From Tetracentron sinense (taxonomy: Eukaryota > Streptophyta > Magnoliopsida > Trochodendrales > Trochodendraceae), in NCBI GenBank assembly GCA_015143295.1, contig CM026557.1, positions 22,043,760 to 22,107,759 on the forward strand: 64,000 bases of DNA, read 5' to 3'. The notes beneath the pieces are model-generated. The model saw only the letters and a program-made list of their open reading frames with translations, searched no databases and had not been told where the DNA came from. Numbering within the stretch: position 1 is the first letter of the stretch; each line of letters begins with the position of its first letter. This document shows positions 34,101 through 45,867 of the stretch, piece by piece. Both the position numbers and the translations under genes were made by a program.

Positions 34101-35639
34101 ATATGCCTTTACATTAAGGATGGGTGCAATGTAATATTTTTTTTTTCCAATACACTCTGTCAGATTACTTAACCTTATGTATGGGTGGAACTTAACCACG
34201 ACCAATTTTTTTTTACAAAGGGAGTGACTCGATTTCGTTTAGGACTCTCTTTTGGCGCTGAATTAACAATTGTTAAGTTCTCTCTTTGGGGAATTTATTC
34301 TATGATGGGGTGATCTGCTTCAAATGCATTGTGGTTTGTTATCAGAAACAAATCTACATGGCTGATTCAAATTATCCGCCTTTATTGCCATATAAAATGT
34401 AAGAACTTTACCAATTGAAATATGTTTGCTTAGGATCTTATAAAAACTATATTAAATTCTAAGCCCTATAAACTTTACTTCCAACATTTAGATCGAAGGG
34501 AAAGTCAACGACTATCGAAGACACAGGTGGGTCAGACTAATCAGCATTTAAACAGTATGTAGAATTTCAAGTTATCAATTATTTCACTTCATTTCCTGAA
34601 ATATTACAAAAAAAAATTATGGTTTATCTTTCAACATTCTCATTATTCCTCAATTTTTTTTATCTCCTTACTCACAGGGCAAAAGAAACCTACAACTTTC
34701 CTTCCGACAATGCATAGCGAGTGCAATGCAATTAGATAAGTATTCATTTATTTTTTGTTAGAAATTTTACAAATAATTATTAATTTCTTACGACATTATA
34801 ATTACATATTCAACTTAACATTAGTTTTCGCTCACCCTGTAGATGTATTGCTCCTCCGTTGATATCCCATCAACTGCTTTTGTCTTCAGTCTCCAGGTAT
34901 TCTATTGTTTTTAAATGCGCATATTATTGTTTCATATTTCTTAATCTAATTATCTAGCACAATTTTGTTTTTGTCTGTACTCTGTTACAACATCAAATAT
35001 TTGAGTTACTATAGTACCTAATTATTTGTCAATTACTCATCAGATCTAATGAAAATACTTGACATGAAAGTACTTAAGATCACTGTTGATTGCTACTATT
35101 TAGTGATCAACTTCATGTGTAGTGAACCACATAAGATCAATGAAGTTCAACGACTTTCTCGACAACCTTGAAAAGAAATATTGGATGGAAAATGTAAGGA
35201 AGCATTTGCTACTAATCTAAGGCTCACAAAGTCCCATAATTATCTATACAGCAATGCTAAATCTACAATGACACCTACTCAAAATAATGATGATAATAGT
35301 GGGAGGACCGCATTACGTGTGTCATGCATCTTCATTTGACATTATAACAAACACTATTGAATGTGGTTCAACATCACGAGTTCAACAAGAAAATGAATCA
35401 TCAAGTCATACTATAACAAGTCTAACAGAAAGCCTTAAGGAAGAAAGCACAGCCACAAATGCTCAAAGAGGTATATTCATTTATTAAGAAATTATCTATT
35501 CTTAGAATATTATAACTTAGTTTGCAATTCCTTATTCTTACACTACTACATTAATAGTAAAGAAACTTTTTTACAACATTCACGAGGGAAAGAAGATTTA
35601 CATATCGTTGGTAATTTGGTCCACATATACATTTATGTT
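31135..35639. other. 4.5 kb intergenic stretch, no gene firmly recognised
   Basis: AT-rich DNA with no convincing coding frame. The segment starting GGTGGCGTTTGGATAGAC (about 32383) looks like the end of a small DNA transposon, but I found no partner end. A possible decayed coding remnant lies around 35130-35330 (one plus frame reads a KEAFATNLRLTKSHN-like stretch), with stops nearby. I do not recognise it. Confidence 0.4.
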
Positions 35640-35942
35640 ACAAGGGTGGAGTAGTTGTAGAGACATGGATTTCACTTTTGTGAATCCTACAACCATTGAG
35701 GTTAAACCTTGTAGGTGTTTAAAGGATAAGGGAAAAAGGGAAAATTGACTTTAGCATCAAAAGGATAAAATGGTCAATATTAAAATATGGGTCATACTCA
35801 ACGTCTATTATTAGTCTTGATGATTAATTCATCTTGACTTATACCTTGGAAGAGATTAAAGGTGCAGAAGTTGGAGCAAGGAAACAAAATTAGAAAATAG
35901 GAAATCTGGGACTTTTGTTTGAACGAATGTCCCATTCGTTCA

Positions 35943-36539
35943 CTTAGAGGATGTGATTATTGAATCAGATTCTAAGAGCATGGTTGATGAGTGGAATGGC
36001 AAAGCTGATGGAACTTGGAAGAATTGGTACCGGAATAAACAGATCAAGAGTCTTATGACAGATAATTTCTCTCTTCATCATATCTTTCGGGAAGCTAATT
36101 CAGTGGCTGATGCGTTGGCTAATATGGGGTGTGATAGATTGCATTCGGGTTCTTTCCTTCTTCATGAGAATCTCCCTGGGAAAAATAAAGCTCTGATTCA
36201 GTTAGATCAAACAGGTTTTGGGAATCTCAGACATATTCGTATATAAGTCTGGTTTTGTTTTTTTGTTGTTGAGTCTGTAGGGGTAAGGTTTTATGTCCCC
36301 CCATGTCTTTTTTCTTTTTTTAATTTTTGTCGATTGTCCTGTAGGGGTAAGGTTTTTGTCCTCCCTCCCCTCCCCCCCCCCCCTTTTTTTTGTTGGTTCA
36401 TATAGGGTTTAGGCTTTGTCCTACCCTTAGTCTTTGTAGGGGTAAGGTTTATGTCCCCCCTATTTTTATTAATTAATAAACTGGTAGGGGTCTAGCAAAC
36501 CTCCCACTCTCTCTGAGTGGATTTATTTAAAAGAAAAAA
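35943..36539 (+). mobile_element. 5'-truncated LINE insertion
   Basis: It is flanked by a 17-base duplication with one mismatch (AATGTCCCATTCGTTCA at 35926-35942, AATGTCTCATTCGTTCA at 36540-36556). It ends in an A-rich tail (AAAAGAAAAAAA) preceded by a 3' UTR with repeated TAGGGGTAAGGTTTTTGTCC motifs. It retains only the C-terminal RNase H-like domain, as expected for incomplete target-primed reverse transcription. Confidence 0.9.
35944..36246 (+). pseudogene. LINE RNase H-like (RVT_3) domain fragment
   Basis: The frame enters from the 5' truncation and reads VIIESDSKSMVDEWNG, then HIFREANSVADALANMGCD, ending at the stop at 36244-36246. ESDSK and REANSVADALANMG are hallmark segments of the plant LINE RNase H-like domain. 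About 100 residues remain, with no reverse transcriptase. There is no start codon of its own. Confidence 0.85.
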
Positions 36540-36701
36540 AATGTCTCATTCGTTCAAACGAAGCCAAAAAAGGGACAATTAATCAAAACCCGCGATCATT
36601 TCCATTTGAAAGGGCTCTGATATCGTTCAAACGAATGTTATTAAAACAATTTTGTAAAAACTGTGCTGAATTCGGATTTGTGGGGTTTAACCCCCTTGGA
36701 C

Positions 36702-36709
36702 TATAAATA
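36702..36709 (+). promoter_or_regulatory. TATA box of the gypsy LTR
   Basis: CTATAAATAGG, a strong plant TATA context, within the LTR and upstream of the primer site in the expected orientation. Confidence 0.6.
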
Positions 36710-37121
36710 GGACACCTAATTTGGGGTTTTAGGATATTCCAAGTCTTTCTTACCTAATGTGGCAAAGAGTGGAGCAAAATCCTAGGTTTTCTAAGGAAAA
36801 TTCTTAGAGGAGCAAAGAAATGATAGAATTAATGAATGTGATGCGAATGCTCTAGTTAGCCTACTTGGATTTATGCATATGGTAAATTATGGAAGAAGAT
36901 GATGATGTGAAGCATGTTAAATGAGTTAAATTATGTATCAAAATTATATGAGAGCATGCTTAAGACTATGAAATAGAAATTGAAATTCATGTGCTATGCT
37001 GATGAAGTTTTATTGCATATATGTCACACACCAATAGTATATGAGCACTTGAATTACATGATCGAAGTTTTGTATAAGTACGGGTATCCGAAAAGTAAAG
37101 TAAAGAAAATGAAAGAAAAAA

Positions 37122-37500
37122 AAGATGTTATTGGGAGGGTGATAGTGTGTTTAGACTAGGTACACCACTATCCACCTGATCTTAAGTAAAACGAAAGAAG
37201 AACATGCTATTGGAGGATGCTACTATGTTTAGACCAGGTACACCACTAGTCATTTGATCTTAAGTAAAACATAGTATGCTATTGGGAGGGTAATAGTGTA
37301 TTTAAACCAGGTACACCACTTTAGGTGATCTCAAGTTAAACAATGGAAGAAATGCTATTGGGAGGATGCTAGTGTGTTTAGACCATGTCCACTACTAGTT
37401 ATTTGATCCCAAGTAAAAGAATGAATAAGGATGTTATTGGGAGGATATTAGTGTGTTTAGACCAAGTATACCACTAATACCCGATTTCAAGTAAAAATGA
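37122..37500. repeat. five-unit minisatellite (72-82 bp) inside the gypsy LTR
   Basis: Five diverged units share ATGYTATTGGGAGG, AGTGTGTTTAGACC, GTACACCACTA and GATCTTAAGTAAAA. Confidence 0.9.
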
Positions 37501-38440
37501 TCAACTCGGCTAAAGTTAAGTAAGAAAATGAAAGATGAAAATATGAAAGTAAAAGACATGAAAAAATGATAAAAGAATATTGTTTTTTTATGAAAGTAAA
37601 GTAAAATATATAGTTTTAAAGAGTACGCACATTGATATCAAAGCTATGATTTTCCGCATATTTGATTTGAAGTATACATGTGATTTAATATTCAGGATAT
37701 ATGAATTGCATATGAAATTCGGTTATGGTGTCTTGATGATTGAGGTACATGACCTACATATGAAATCATGTTTGTAAGCACCCAATTTTTACACCCCATC
37801 CGAACCTTAAACCCTTGGGCTCAAAGCCCGTTTCCATTTAAACCCTAAAACCATAGGACCTAAACCCTAGAACCCCAGGACCTAAGCCTTGGGCTTAAGG
37901 CCCATTACCCTAGGACAAACCGTAATAGAGCCCTAGACCCTAAAAACCTAGGTAAATCCTTTTTGGCTCATGGCCCATTAGCATAGCGAAACCCTAGCCC
38001 AAGACCTAGGACAAGCCCTATGGGCTCAAGGCCCATTTAAAAAACCCAAAAAACCATCAAGTTCTAAAGCCCAAACACCTTGGGGCCCAAACTTGGGCCC
38101 ACCTCAACCCATGAGGATCACATGGGTGGGACCCACAACCCCCTACTCGAATTTGGGCGGGAAATGCCCGAAATGGCTGCCCACAATCCCTTTTGGCCCA
38201 AGTGAGATTGGGCCTGGCCTAAAATGGCATAAATGGCATAATGTCGGTAATTGAATTACCTACATTCCAAATAAGCCTGATTTGGGAATGGAAGTAATTC
38301 GACTACTGCCGTTTCTAGATTTGCATAATCGCGTGTTGCAGACTCCCCCCTGCTCACCCTAGCCACTTGGGACCTCCACCATGACTCACCTCCGGACTGT
38401 TTAATGCCCGAACTGCCCTTGGGGTCCCTCCCATCTCCTC

Positions 38441-38448
38441 TATATAAA
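38441..38448 (+). promoter_or_regulatory. TATA box of the solo gypsy LTR
   Basis: CTCTATATAAACATGG about 670 bases into the LTR. The homologous LTR at 59379-61801 has TATAAA at 61103-61108 on the minus strand. That agreement sets the family's sense direction. Confidence 0.6.
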
Positions 38449-39689
38449 CATGGCCACCCCCATGCATTTCCTAGGCCCGAATCATCCTGTACAAGCTCTG
38501 TCAAAACTCCCCCAGCCCAAATCAACATCATTCCATCCACCTCAGACCCTATCTCCACCTTAGGTAGTCTCTCACACTCCCCCTGGTGCGTCCCTAAGTC
38601 ACTGCACCCCTTTGCATCACTGCTGCATCACCATTACCGCCAAGCTCCGCCACCTACAACCAGCATATCAGGGTAACAGGCCTACCCCCCAGTTGTTGGC
38701 TTCTGTCTCTCATTGTAAGGGACCCCTGGTCCTACTCCAGGGGTCCCATCTTGCTGTTTTCTCATTCCTAGTAGCTTACAACCGAGGATAGGGTTCCCTT
38801 CACCTTCTTCATAGGTGTAGGGGAACACCCTTGAGGTATAACTCGAGTTCAATACCATTTATCATGCTTGGACATTCCACATAAGGCCTTGGGGTCCCTC
38901 AGGCGATGAGGAAACCCCCTAAACCCTTGCTCGTGCATAATACAGTGGAGAAAATGTTTTTTTCAACAAAACAGCTTAATGTCGGCAATACCAATGCCGA
39001 CATTACTAAAAAAGCCTAAAAAGCCTCTGTCCCCATTTAGTTTACCGACATAGTGAGCTTATTTTTGCACCGACTTCGGGCCCCTATGGGGCCCACATGC
39101 CTTGTGCTCTAGGGTTCACCTTAGGTTTATTGGGAAGCCCTTGACCCCCTCTAGCTCCTTACAAAATTTTAGGGCCTGACTCGAAGTTTAACCCTAGTTA
39201 CCAGAGCCCTTAACTCTAATAAAATTCTGTTCTTGGTGTCGGCAGTCCAACTGCCGACACTATAGTCATTTTTGCCTGACTTTAGACCCGTGTGGGGCCC
39301 ACACCTGACCTATTCAGAGGCTACCACCTGGTCCATTGGAAAGAGTGCACTCCAGGCTATCTTCCCATGCCTTTACTTTACCCGGGGGAGGTCCCTAACC
39401 CCAATTACAACCTCACAAACTCTGGTTAAAAAGTTACAAAAATGGAGGTAATCCGATTACCTCCATTTTAAAATTTTTGATTTTAGGATTTGTAAAGGGC
39501 CCAAACCTGGTAGGAGGCCACTCTAGGCCATGCCATACCCTTTGGGCCCATTCTTGACTGACCATGACCTTTAATCATGGTTAAAATGACCCCGATTAAC
39601 TTTTAACCATGGTTAAGCACCACTTAACCCCATAAAAAATATGAAAAAATCCCTAAAAATACAAAGGACCAAAAAATCATTATCTTGGA

Positions 39690-39852
39690 CTTTTTAATCC
39701 TGGTTAGCAACCCTAACCACGGTTAACACCCTCTTAACCCCGATTAGCAACCCTAACCACGGTCAACACTTTTTTAACTCTGGTTAGCAACCCTAACCAC
39801 GGTTAACACCCTCTTAACCCTAGTTAGCAACCCTAACCCTCGGTTAACACCC
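39690..39852. repeat. tandem repeat GGTTAGCAACCCTAACCACGG in the solo LTR
   Basis: Four units of about 45 bases, built from ACCCTGGTTAGCAACCC and TAACCACGGTTAACACCC. It is self-complementary in part (GGTTAA/TTAACC). Confidence 0.85.
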
Positions 39853-40620
39853 CATTTGCCTCTAGGCTTCACCCTTGACCTACCGGGCCTCACCCTAGTC
39901 TACCGAACTACCCCTCGGCCTACCGGGCCCAACGCTTTGCACATTGACCAACCTCGGTCAAGTAAAACCCTAATCTACCGGATTAGGTCCATTGGCCGCC
40001 TTTTGGTGCACACACACGCCCCCTCGCCTTAGCACGGGCTCAAGTGCTAGAACTACGCTCGGTCTGATCTCACCCCAATGTGAGTACGTAGGCAGTCCAA
40101 CACGGGCCTGACCCTAATTAGCTTTTACTTTTTTCCGATTAATATTAACTTAAACACTAAATGACATTCAATTAATATTGAAACTAATTTTGGCTTAAAC
40201 CTAGTAAGTAGGGAACCACCATGTGTGGAAGTGTCGGGGTGCCTAACCCCTCCCCCGAACTTAATCGAACCTCTTAACCCGATCCCTGATCACGGACCAA
40301 GCCTTATCCAATATTTCCGGGGGACTTATCCCTTTTGAATTAATAAGTTACGACTCTAAATCCCGTGAGACATTTTTCTTAGGGAGTGAAATCCCGTGCT
40401 CACAATGTTGTTTTATGACTTCATTGTTTAGTAGTATACATTGAGCCTTCCATGCTCAATCGAACTGTTATTGTTAGCAGGTCCATCTTTTGACATTTGT
40501 GCTCCAACTCTATGGGTGGAGAAAGAGTACATTGAAGACGGTGTCGAGGAAGAACACCCGGGACAAGACAAGGGTCTTAACAAGTGGCCTTACCTTGATT
40601 TATGTTGAGAGGGTGAGGGA

Positions 40621-42020
40621 TGTTAGCCTAAAGGTTACAATCCTGTGTAACCTAATAATTTTGATGATAACATAATAATGAAATGATCATTTTGGTAATA
40701 ATGTTTCCATGAAGTTTATGAAAAATTCAAATTGCAAGAACATTAGCCCAACATTCAAAGCATGATGTATGGAAAAGACTCCACATTTCCAAGATGAACT
40801 AATCAAGAAGAATCATCTATATTCAAAGTTGAATTAAAGATCAATCCCAAAGTCCAAGTTGGATCATAAACAACAATAGAGATCATTAAGACATACTCAA
40901 GTTAAGAGATCCAAGATCAAGATGACTATTTTTCAAGATGATTTAAAGCCTATTTTTATTTATTTGAAAGAGTCTAGGACTTATGTAAAAATCCTCATTA
41001 GTTTGGAAAGTTGAAATGCTCAAGTACTTAGATTGACCTTAGGAATCCTTGACAAATTTGGATATCATTCTAAGGCCTTAGGACATCATAAAATATTATT
41101 AAAATCATGGTAAAGGGAAGCTAAAAAACCTAGGAATTCATTCTCATCTTATTGGTCTTGTAAATATGAGTTTTCTTTTGAAAAACAAAGGACTCGTCGA
41201 CGAGTGGGATTGCAGTCTCAGTTCTTGTTGATGAGTGGGCTTAACAGTAGTTGAAGGAAATTTGTTTAACCTTCACTCATCGACAACTAAATAGTGCACT
41301 CGTCAACGACTGCTTGTGGGAACACTCCAACGACTAGTTTTTTAATGGCTAAAATTGCATTAAATGTTCCCCCGACGGCTCTCTTGATCCCACAACTATA
41401 AATTGAATTCATTTATGAACATCAAACAATTATTGAACTACTATTGATCATATCTTTGAGTTGCATTCAATTCTCATCAAGTTTTCATTGAAAACCTAGA
41501 ATTTCCCAAACTCTCTTGTACGAGCTTTCAACTCTCCTTATTTTGAGAGATTTCTAAAAGAGCTTCAAAGCCAATCTTGTCAGCTCATAAAGGAGCATTT
41601 GTAAAAGATTAAAAGCTCTACTTCCATGTATTGAAGAAAATCTAGAATCGAGGATTCTTGTTCGAGAAGCCAGATAGCTTTGTAAAGTCAAGAGAGGGTG
41701 TTCTCTTGTATTGAAGGTGGTAATCTCAGCTTGTAAAGGAGATTATAATGACTGGGCCTTCATCTGAGAAGAAGGTTGTGTGATAGTGAATCGTGTTGAA
41801 TCCTTTGAGCTGGAGAGCTTGAGGTGGGAGTGCCGAACCTCGAGAACAACTTATTGTGTTTGCTCTCTCTATCTCTTACCATTTCTTTATCATTGGATAG
41901 CTAGTTTCTTTAATTTGTTTAATTAGTTTAACTTAAAATTTTGTAAAAAGGAACTAGATAGAATTTTAAATCTGCCATAGACCCTATTCACCCCCTCTAG
42001 GGGCCATTTATTGGGCAACA
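40621..42020 (+). mobile_element. solo LTR (SIRE-like copia family), copy B
   Basis: 1400 bases from TGTTAGCC to GGGCAACA, flanked by AGGGA and AGTGA (4 of 5 match). It is homologous in opposite orientation to copies at 15171-16552 and 42664-44015. It contains GTCGAC-type palindromes at about 41191-41320. Confidence 0.87.
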
Positions 42021-42282
42021 AGTGATTGTACATATTGACTATATACTTGGTTGAAAGAGGGGATGTCCACCTATGACTTTGATTTGTTAGACTGGTTTAC
42101 TTGTTAAACTCGTATTTCATATGGTTTTGTTTATGTTCTTAGAATACGGTTGAGTATCGTTAAGAAAAAATTTCGATTCCACTTTGTAGTATTGCTTTAA
42201 ATGCTCTTACGGGATGGTTTGAAGTATAAGTGACGAGCCAAAGTCCTAAAACTTCTAGGGGGATTTTGGGTCGCGACAGAAT

Positions 42283-42294
42283 TGGTATCAGAGC
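42283..42294 (+). other. primer-binding site (tRNA-Met) of the gypsy element
   Basis: TGGTATCAGAGC, 4 bases after the LTR end at 42278. This fixes the LTR border and orientation. Confidence 0.85.
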
Positions 42295-42508
42295 AAAGGC
42301 ATTAGGTCTGTGTAAGGAGTCGTATTCCAAGTATAGACTAATTTCTTAGTCTTAGTCTTAAACTAGTTGAGGCTTCAACCGAACTTGAGTCTTAGCTTTG
42401 CTAGGGATCCGAATTGTACGCGTACATTACTATGTGTATACCTCGGTGTATTATTACCTATATTATGAATTGTGAATTATTGACGAAACTGGTTTCCGAG
42501 TTAGACTC

Positions 42509-42663
42509 ATGGGTTACTGTTGTTCTCAAGATTTGATCTTGAGACGCGGTACAAGGGGTCGAGGATACCAGACTAGAGGAAATGGAGGGAAAACTCCAAT
42601 GGGCAATGAACAGTCTGATTTCTCTCAGCTGTTGGAGACTATGGTCGACACTATGGCCATTCT
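42509..42663 (+). pseudogene. gag-like start of the gypsy element, cut by the SIRE-like insertion
   Basis: From the ATG at 42509 the frame reads RRGTRGRGYQTRGNGG, then SQLLETMVDTMAIL. A basic RG-rich start like this is common in gypsy gag. It runs into the LTR at 42664 and stops four codons later. The call rests mostly on position after the primer site. Confidence 0.4.
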
Positions 42664-44015
42664 TGTTGCCTAGTTAATGGACCCTAGAGGGGGGGTGATT
42701 AGGGTCAATGGCAATTAAATTTTTTTATCTAAGTGATTAATCCGGAAATAAAATCTAATCACTAATATTGCTACAAGCAAGAACATAATAAAAAGAGAGA
42801 GGGAGAGATACTAATACCACACACAAGATATGTTATCGGGGTTCAGCAACATGCCTACGTCCCTACCTTTAAGCTTTCCGCTTTATGGATTTTCTCACGA
42901 TTCCACTAATTGCACTCTTTTTTACGGGCAAAGAGTAAGCCTTTACAATCCTTTTCACAGGCTTAGGATCAAACCTCTTCAAGAGAGCACTTTTCTTGGA
43001 TACAAGAAGAACCTCTTCTCAAAAGGTGCAAGAATCCTTGATTCTTGACTTAGCTTTTACAGAAATATGTTGGATATGAAATCCGAATTTGAAAGCTCCT
43101 AACTGAGCTAAATATGAATGAAATACAGAGCTAATAATCACTCAAGATTGATTGGAAATGAATGCTCAAAGAATGAGGGATTGGGAATCTAGGTATTCAA
43201 TGTAAAAACAGGGTATTGATTGTTGGAGACTATTGAATAATCAAAGTATGAATGAATAGTGTTAGAATCTTCTATTTAGTTCATAAATAAGCTCTATTTA
43301 TAGTTGAGCAATCAATATGGTCGTTGGAGCACATTTAATGCGAACTAGCCGTTACACCCATTTCCCGCATACACTTGTCAACGAGTGAGTATGGAAAAGC
43401 CCAGAGTCGTCGCCGAGTGGAAATAGTAAGCAATTGAGAATTTCTGTCATTCCACTTGTTGACGAGTCTCTTCCACTCATCGACGAGTCCACTGAAAAAT
43501 TTCAGGGAACTCATCTGTAATGAGACCAAAGTGATGGGAATGGTGCTGTGGTCCTTAGGCAATCTTAATATTATCATTTTAAACATTTTTAGGCCCTAAG
43601 AATTATGTCCAAATTATTCTAGGTCTCCTAGGGTCTATCTAGGTAACCTTTGAGCAATCATATCCAATGTCTTGAGGACTTTACAAGGTCCTAGACATTC
43701 TAAACTTTGACTCTAGTCTTCATTGAATGATCTTGTCCTGGAACTTATGGAGCTTCAGTTTTGACTTGACTTCACGAATTGGCTTGAGTCCTTGAATCTT
43801 TTTCCCTTGAAGTGACTAGTACTTGGACTTTGACCTTGATGACCTTGAATGGTTGAACTCTTCAATTCTTCATATCTTGAATGATGACCTTAATATCCTT
43901 TTTCTTTGAAATTACACATTCTAAATGGAAATATTAGTGTCATAAAGATCATTCCATTATTGTGTTATCATCGAAACTATTAAGGGTACTTAGAGTTGTA
44001 ACCTTGAGGCTAACA
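42664..44015 (-). repeat. 3' LTR of SIRE-like element, copy C
   Basis: Plus-strand ends are TGTTGCC and GAGGCTAACA. It is homologous to copies A and B and contains GTCGAC-related palindromes at about 43374-43490. Confidence 0.87.
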
Positions 44016-44034
44016 ATCTCCTCCTTTTTGATGA
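44016..44034 (-). other. polypurine tract of SIRE-like element
   Basis: The minus strand reads ATCAAAAAGGAGGAGAT directly before the LTR start TGTTAGCC, as in SIRE-type elements. Confidence 0.8.
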
Positions 44035-44660
44035 TGACATAATAATGTGAATGACTTGGGTTAAGCTCCCCCTCAATATATATAGTCTAATAAATTTTTG
44101 AGGTTAGCTCCTCCTTGACATATGCATTTCTGTAAAAAGGTTCACAATATACTGAAGTTCATAGCATTGTTATGATCATTCATGAATCAACAAAAATTCA
44201 AACAATTCTTACATTTATTTTCAGGATGAACTGGTTTTTATACTTTGGAACCAAGAGAAGTTCCATAAAGATGATTTTCAGAAAAGATTGTTAAAACACA
44301 TAATTTGGAACCAAGAGAAGTTCCACAAAAATGAGTTTTCATTTCAACATTCATAAACAAGGTATCATAGCATTCACAAATCCACAACATTCATAAACAA
44401 GGTATCATAGCATTCACAAATCCATTTGCAACAATCCCACACTATTCTTATACAACATTCACATTTTCCTCCCCCTTGGCATCATAAAAAAATTATATAA
44501 GGGATAAAAGTAAAGTAAACAACACATCATTGGAATCAAAACATGATGTCATATATAAAAATATTTAAGTACATGTATGATCAGTTATTACATCCAAAAT
44601 CAGAAAACTAAAAAGCAAAAACAGTCTATAAAAAGTAGAAAATCATAGAGGAGGTCTTCA

Positions 44661-45867
44661 TCACAGCTTCTGCCTCTTCCTTGCATTGTCAGCCTTGGAT
44701 GTAGTTTCCTTTCTTTTGGAGGTCTTGGACAAGTCTTGAGAAGAGTCAGAGGAGATCTCAGCTGGTTGCTCTTGAAGTGTCTTTTGAGTCTTGGCTTAAG
44801 GTGGCTCAGCAAGTGGTGCTTGAGGTGGAGTTGGAACTTCCACAACAATGGGAATAGGTACAAGCTTAAGCTTCTTTCTGATGTTCAGCATCTCTATGGA
44901 AATTTGATCAACTCTGATAGCCATCTCTCTAATGACTGGGGCCTGAGAGTCCAATAATCCCGTCATATGCTGAATATATATGGCTTGCAAATTCACAGCC
45001 TTCCCCACACTAGTCAAGTCATCACTGTGTTTATCACTCACAACTGAGGCCTCTACTGCCTTCCTCTCACTTAGTGATATTATGGAGTCCACTCTGTTCT
45101 TCACAACCTCACTAGATATCTCAATCTCTGCTAGTCTGGGCTCTAGCACCTCATCTCTCTTCCTCATCTTAACCTTAATAATCTCAATCTTAGATTCTAG
45201 AGAGGATAACCTATCTCTAGTCTCAGATTGGAACTGCAACTGACTCTGCCTCAACTCTAACTGGAATTGCTTCATACTTGAAACCATGGAGGCAATCTGT
45301 CCAGCCATCAAATTCATTTGCTCATCTGAAGGTGCAGGCCTGGTAGGAGAAACAAACTGCTAATGTCCTGAGTCCTCAATCTGAAATGAGTCCTGTCTCT
45401 GTGAGGACTCGGGAAGTTCAATATCAATCATCACATCTAGCCACTCTGGTCTAGTCTCAGTCTCTGGTGTTGCCTCATCATCTGACTCTGCCTGAACTGT
45501 AGGTGCTAGCTCAGCTACTGGTGAATAATGAAGGATAGAGGAATGGGAAGGAGAGAGAGTATGAGAATGAGTAGGTGATGAAATGGGATCATGGGAAGAA
45601 GGGAGTGGAACTGAGGGATCTGGAAAGGTGGAAGGAGGTACTAAAGAAGTAGGGTGAAAAGGTGGAGGAATCGGAGTAGGTAGAGGAGCAGTGGGTTCAG
45701 GGATGATGGAAGGATCAGATGAAGGGATGGTTTGGGATTTAGGAACCCAAACAATACTAGCCTCTATCCATGTATATCCCATACACATGATGGTAGCCTT
45801 GGAATACACATCAGAATCAGTAATAGACTTCTTGTCATGATAGACAGACAAGGGGATTCTAAATGTT
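44661..45867 (-). pseudogene. env-like/downstream ORF of SIRE-like element
   Basis: One minus frame runs from about 45865 to the stop at 44661-44663, with TAG at 45360-45362 and TAA at 44796-44798. The first part has a very Pro/Ser-rich stretch (repeated SPTHSHTLSPSHS-like runs). The second has a coiled-coil-like helix (about 45290-44850, SSLESKIEIIKVKMRKR), then a Pro-rich segment and a Lys/Arg-rich C-terminus (SKTSKRKE, NARKRQKL). Its place between pol and the 3' LTR, and the Pro-rich plus coiled-coil layout, match the extra ORF of SIRE-type copia elements. I assign no function. Confidence 0.6.

Larger units (their letters stand above)
37773..40404 (+). mobile_element. solo LTR of a large Ty3/gypsy family (2.6 kb)
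   Basis: It begins TGTAAGCACCC and ends GTGCTCACA, flanked by the perfect duplication ATGTT (37768-37772 and 40405-40409), with no internal DNA. It is homologous, in inverted orientation, to 59379-61801. A TATA box (38441-38448) fits plus-strand sense. It is C/T-rich and carries tandem CCCTAACC-type repeats. Confidence 0.93.
35640..42278 (+). mobile_element. Ty3/gypsy 5' LTR, interrupted by a LINE and two solo LTRs (left edge approximate)
   Basis: The right edge is firm. GGGTCGCGACA ends the LTR and is followed by GA and a tRNA-Met primer site. Pieces at about 35640-35942, 36557-37772, 40410-40620 and 42026-42278 join once the inserted LINE and solo LTRs are removed. A TATA box (TATAAATA, 36702-36709) fits transcription to the right. 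The left edge cannot be fixed because no partner LTR is present. The lineage may be Tekay/Del-like, but this is uncertain. Confidence 0.6.

Noticed and set aside
38404-38676. Plus frame of 90 codons following a TATA box
   Set aside because: It lies in the solo gypsy LTR, is Pro/Ser-rich from C-rich composition, and has a competing minus frame. There is no sign of a real protein.
39690-39852. CCCTAACC repeats as possible telomeric sequence
   Set aside because: The unit is about 45 bases and belongs to the solo LTR. It is not the 7-base telomere unit.
42283-42294. tRNA-like sequence TGGTATCAGAGC here and at other places
   Set aside because: It is only the 12-base complement of a tRNA 3' end, namely retrotransposon primer-binding sites. 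I found no tRNA cloverleaf in the window.
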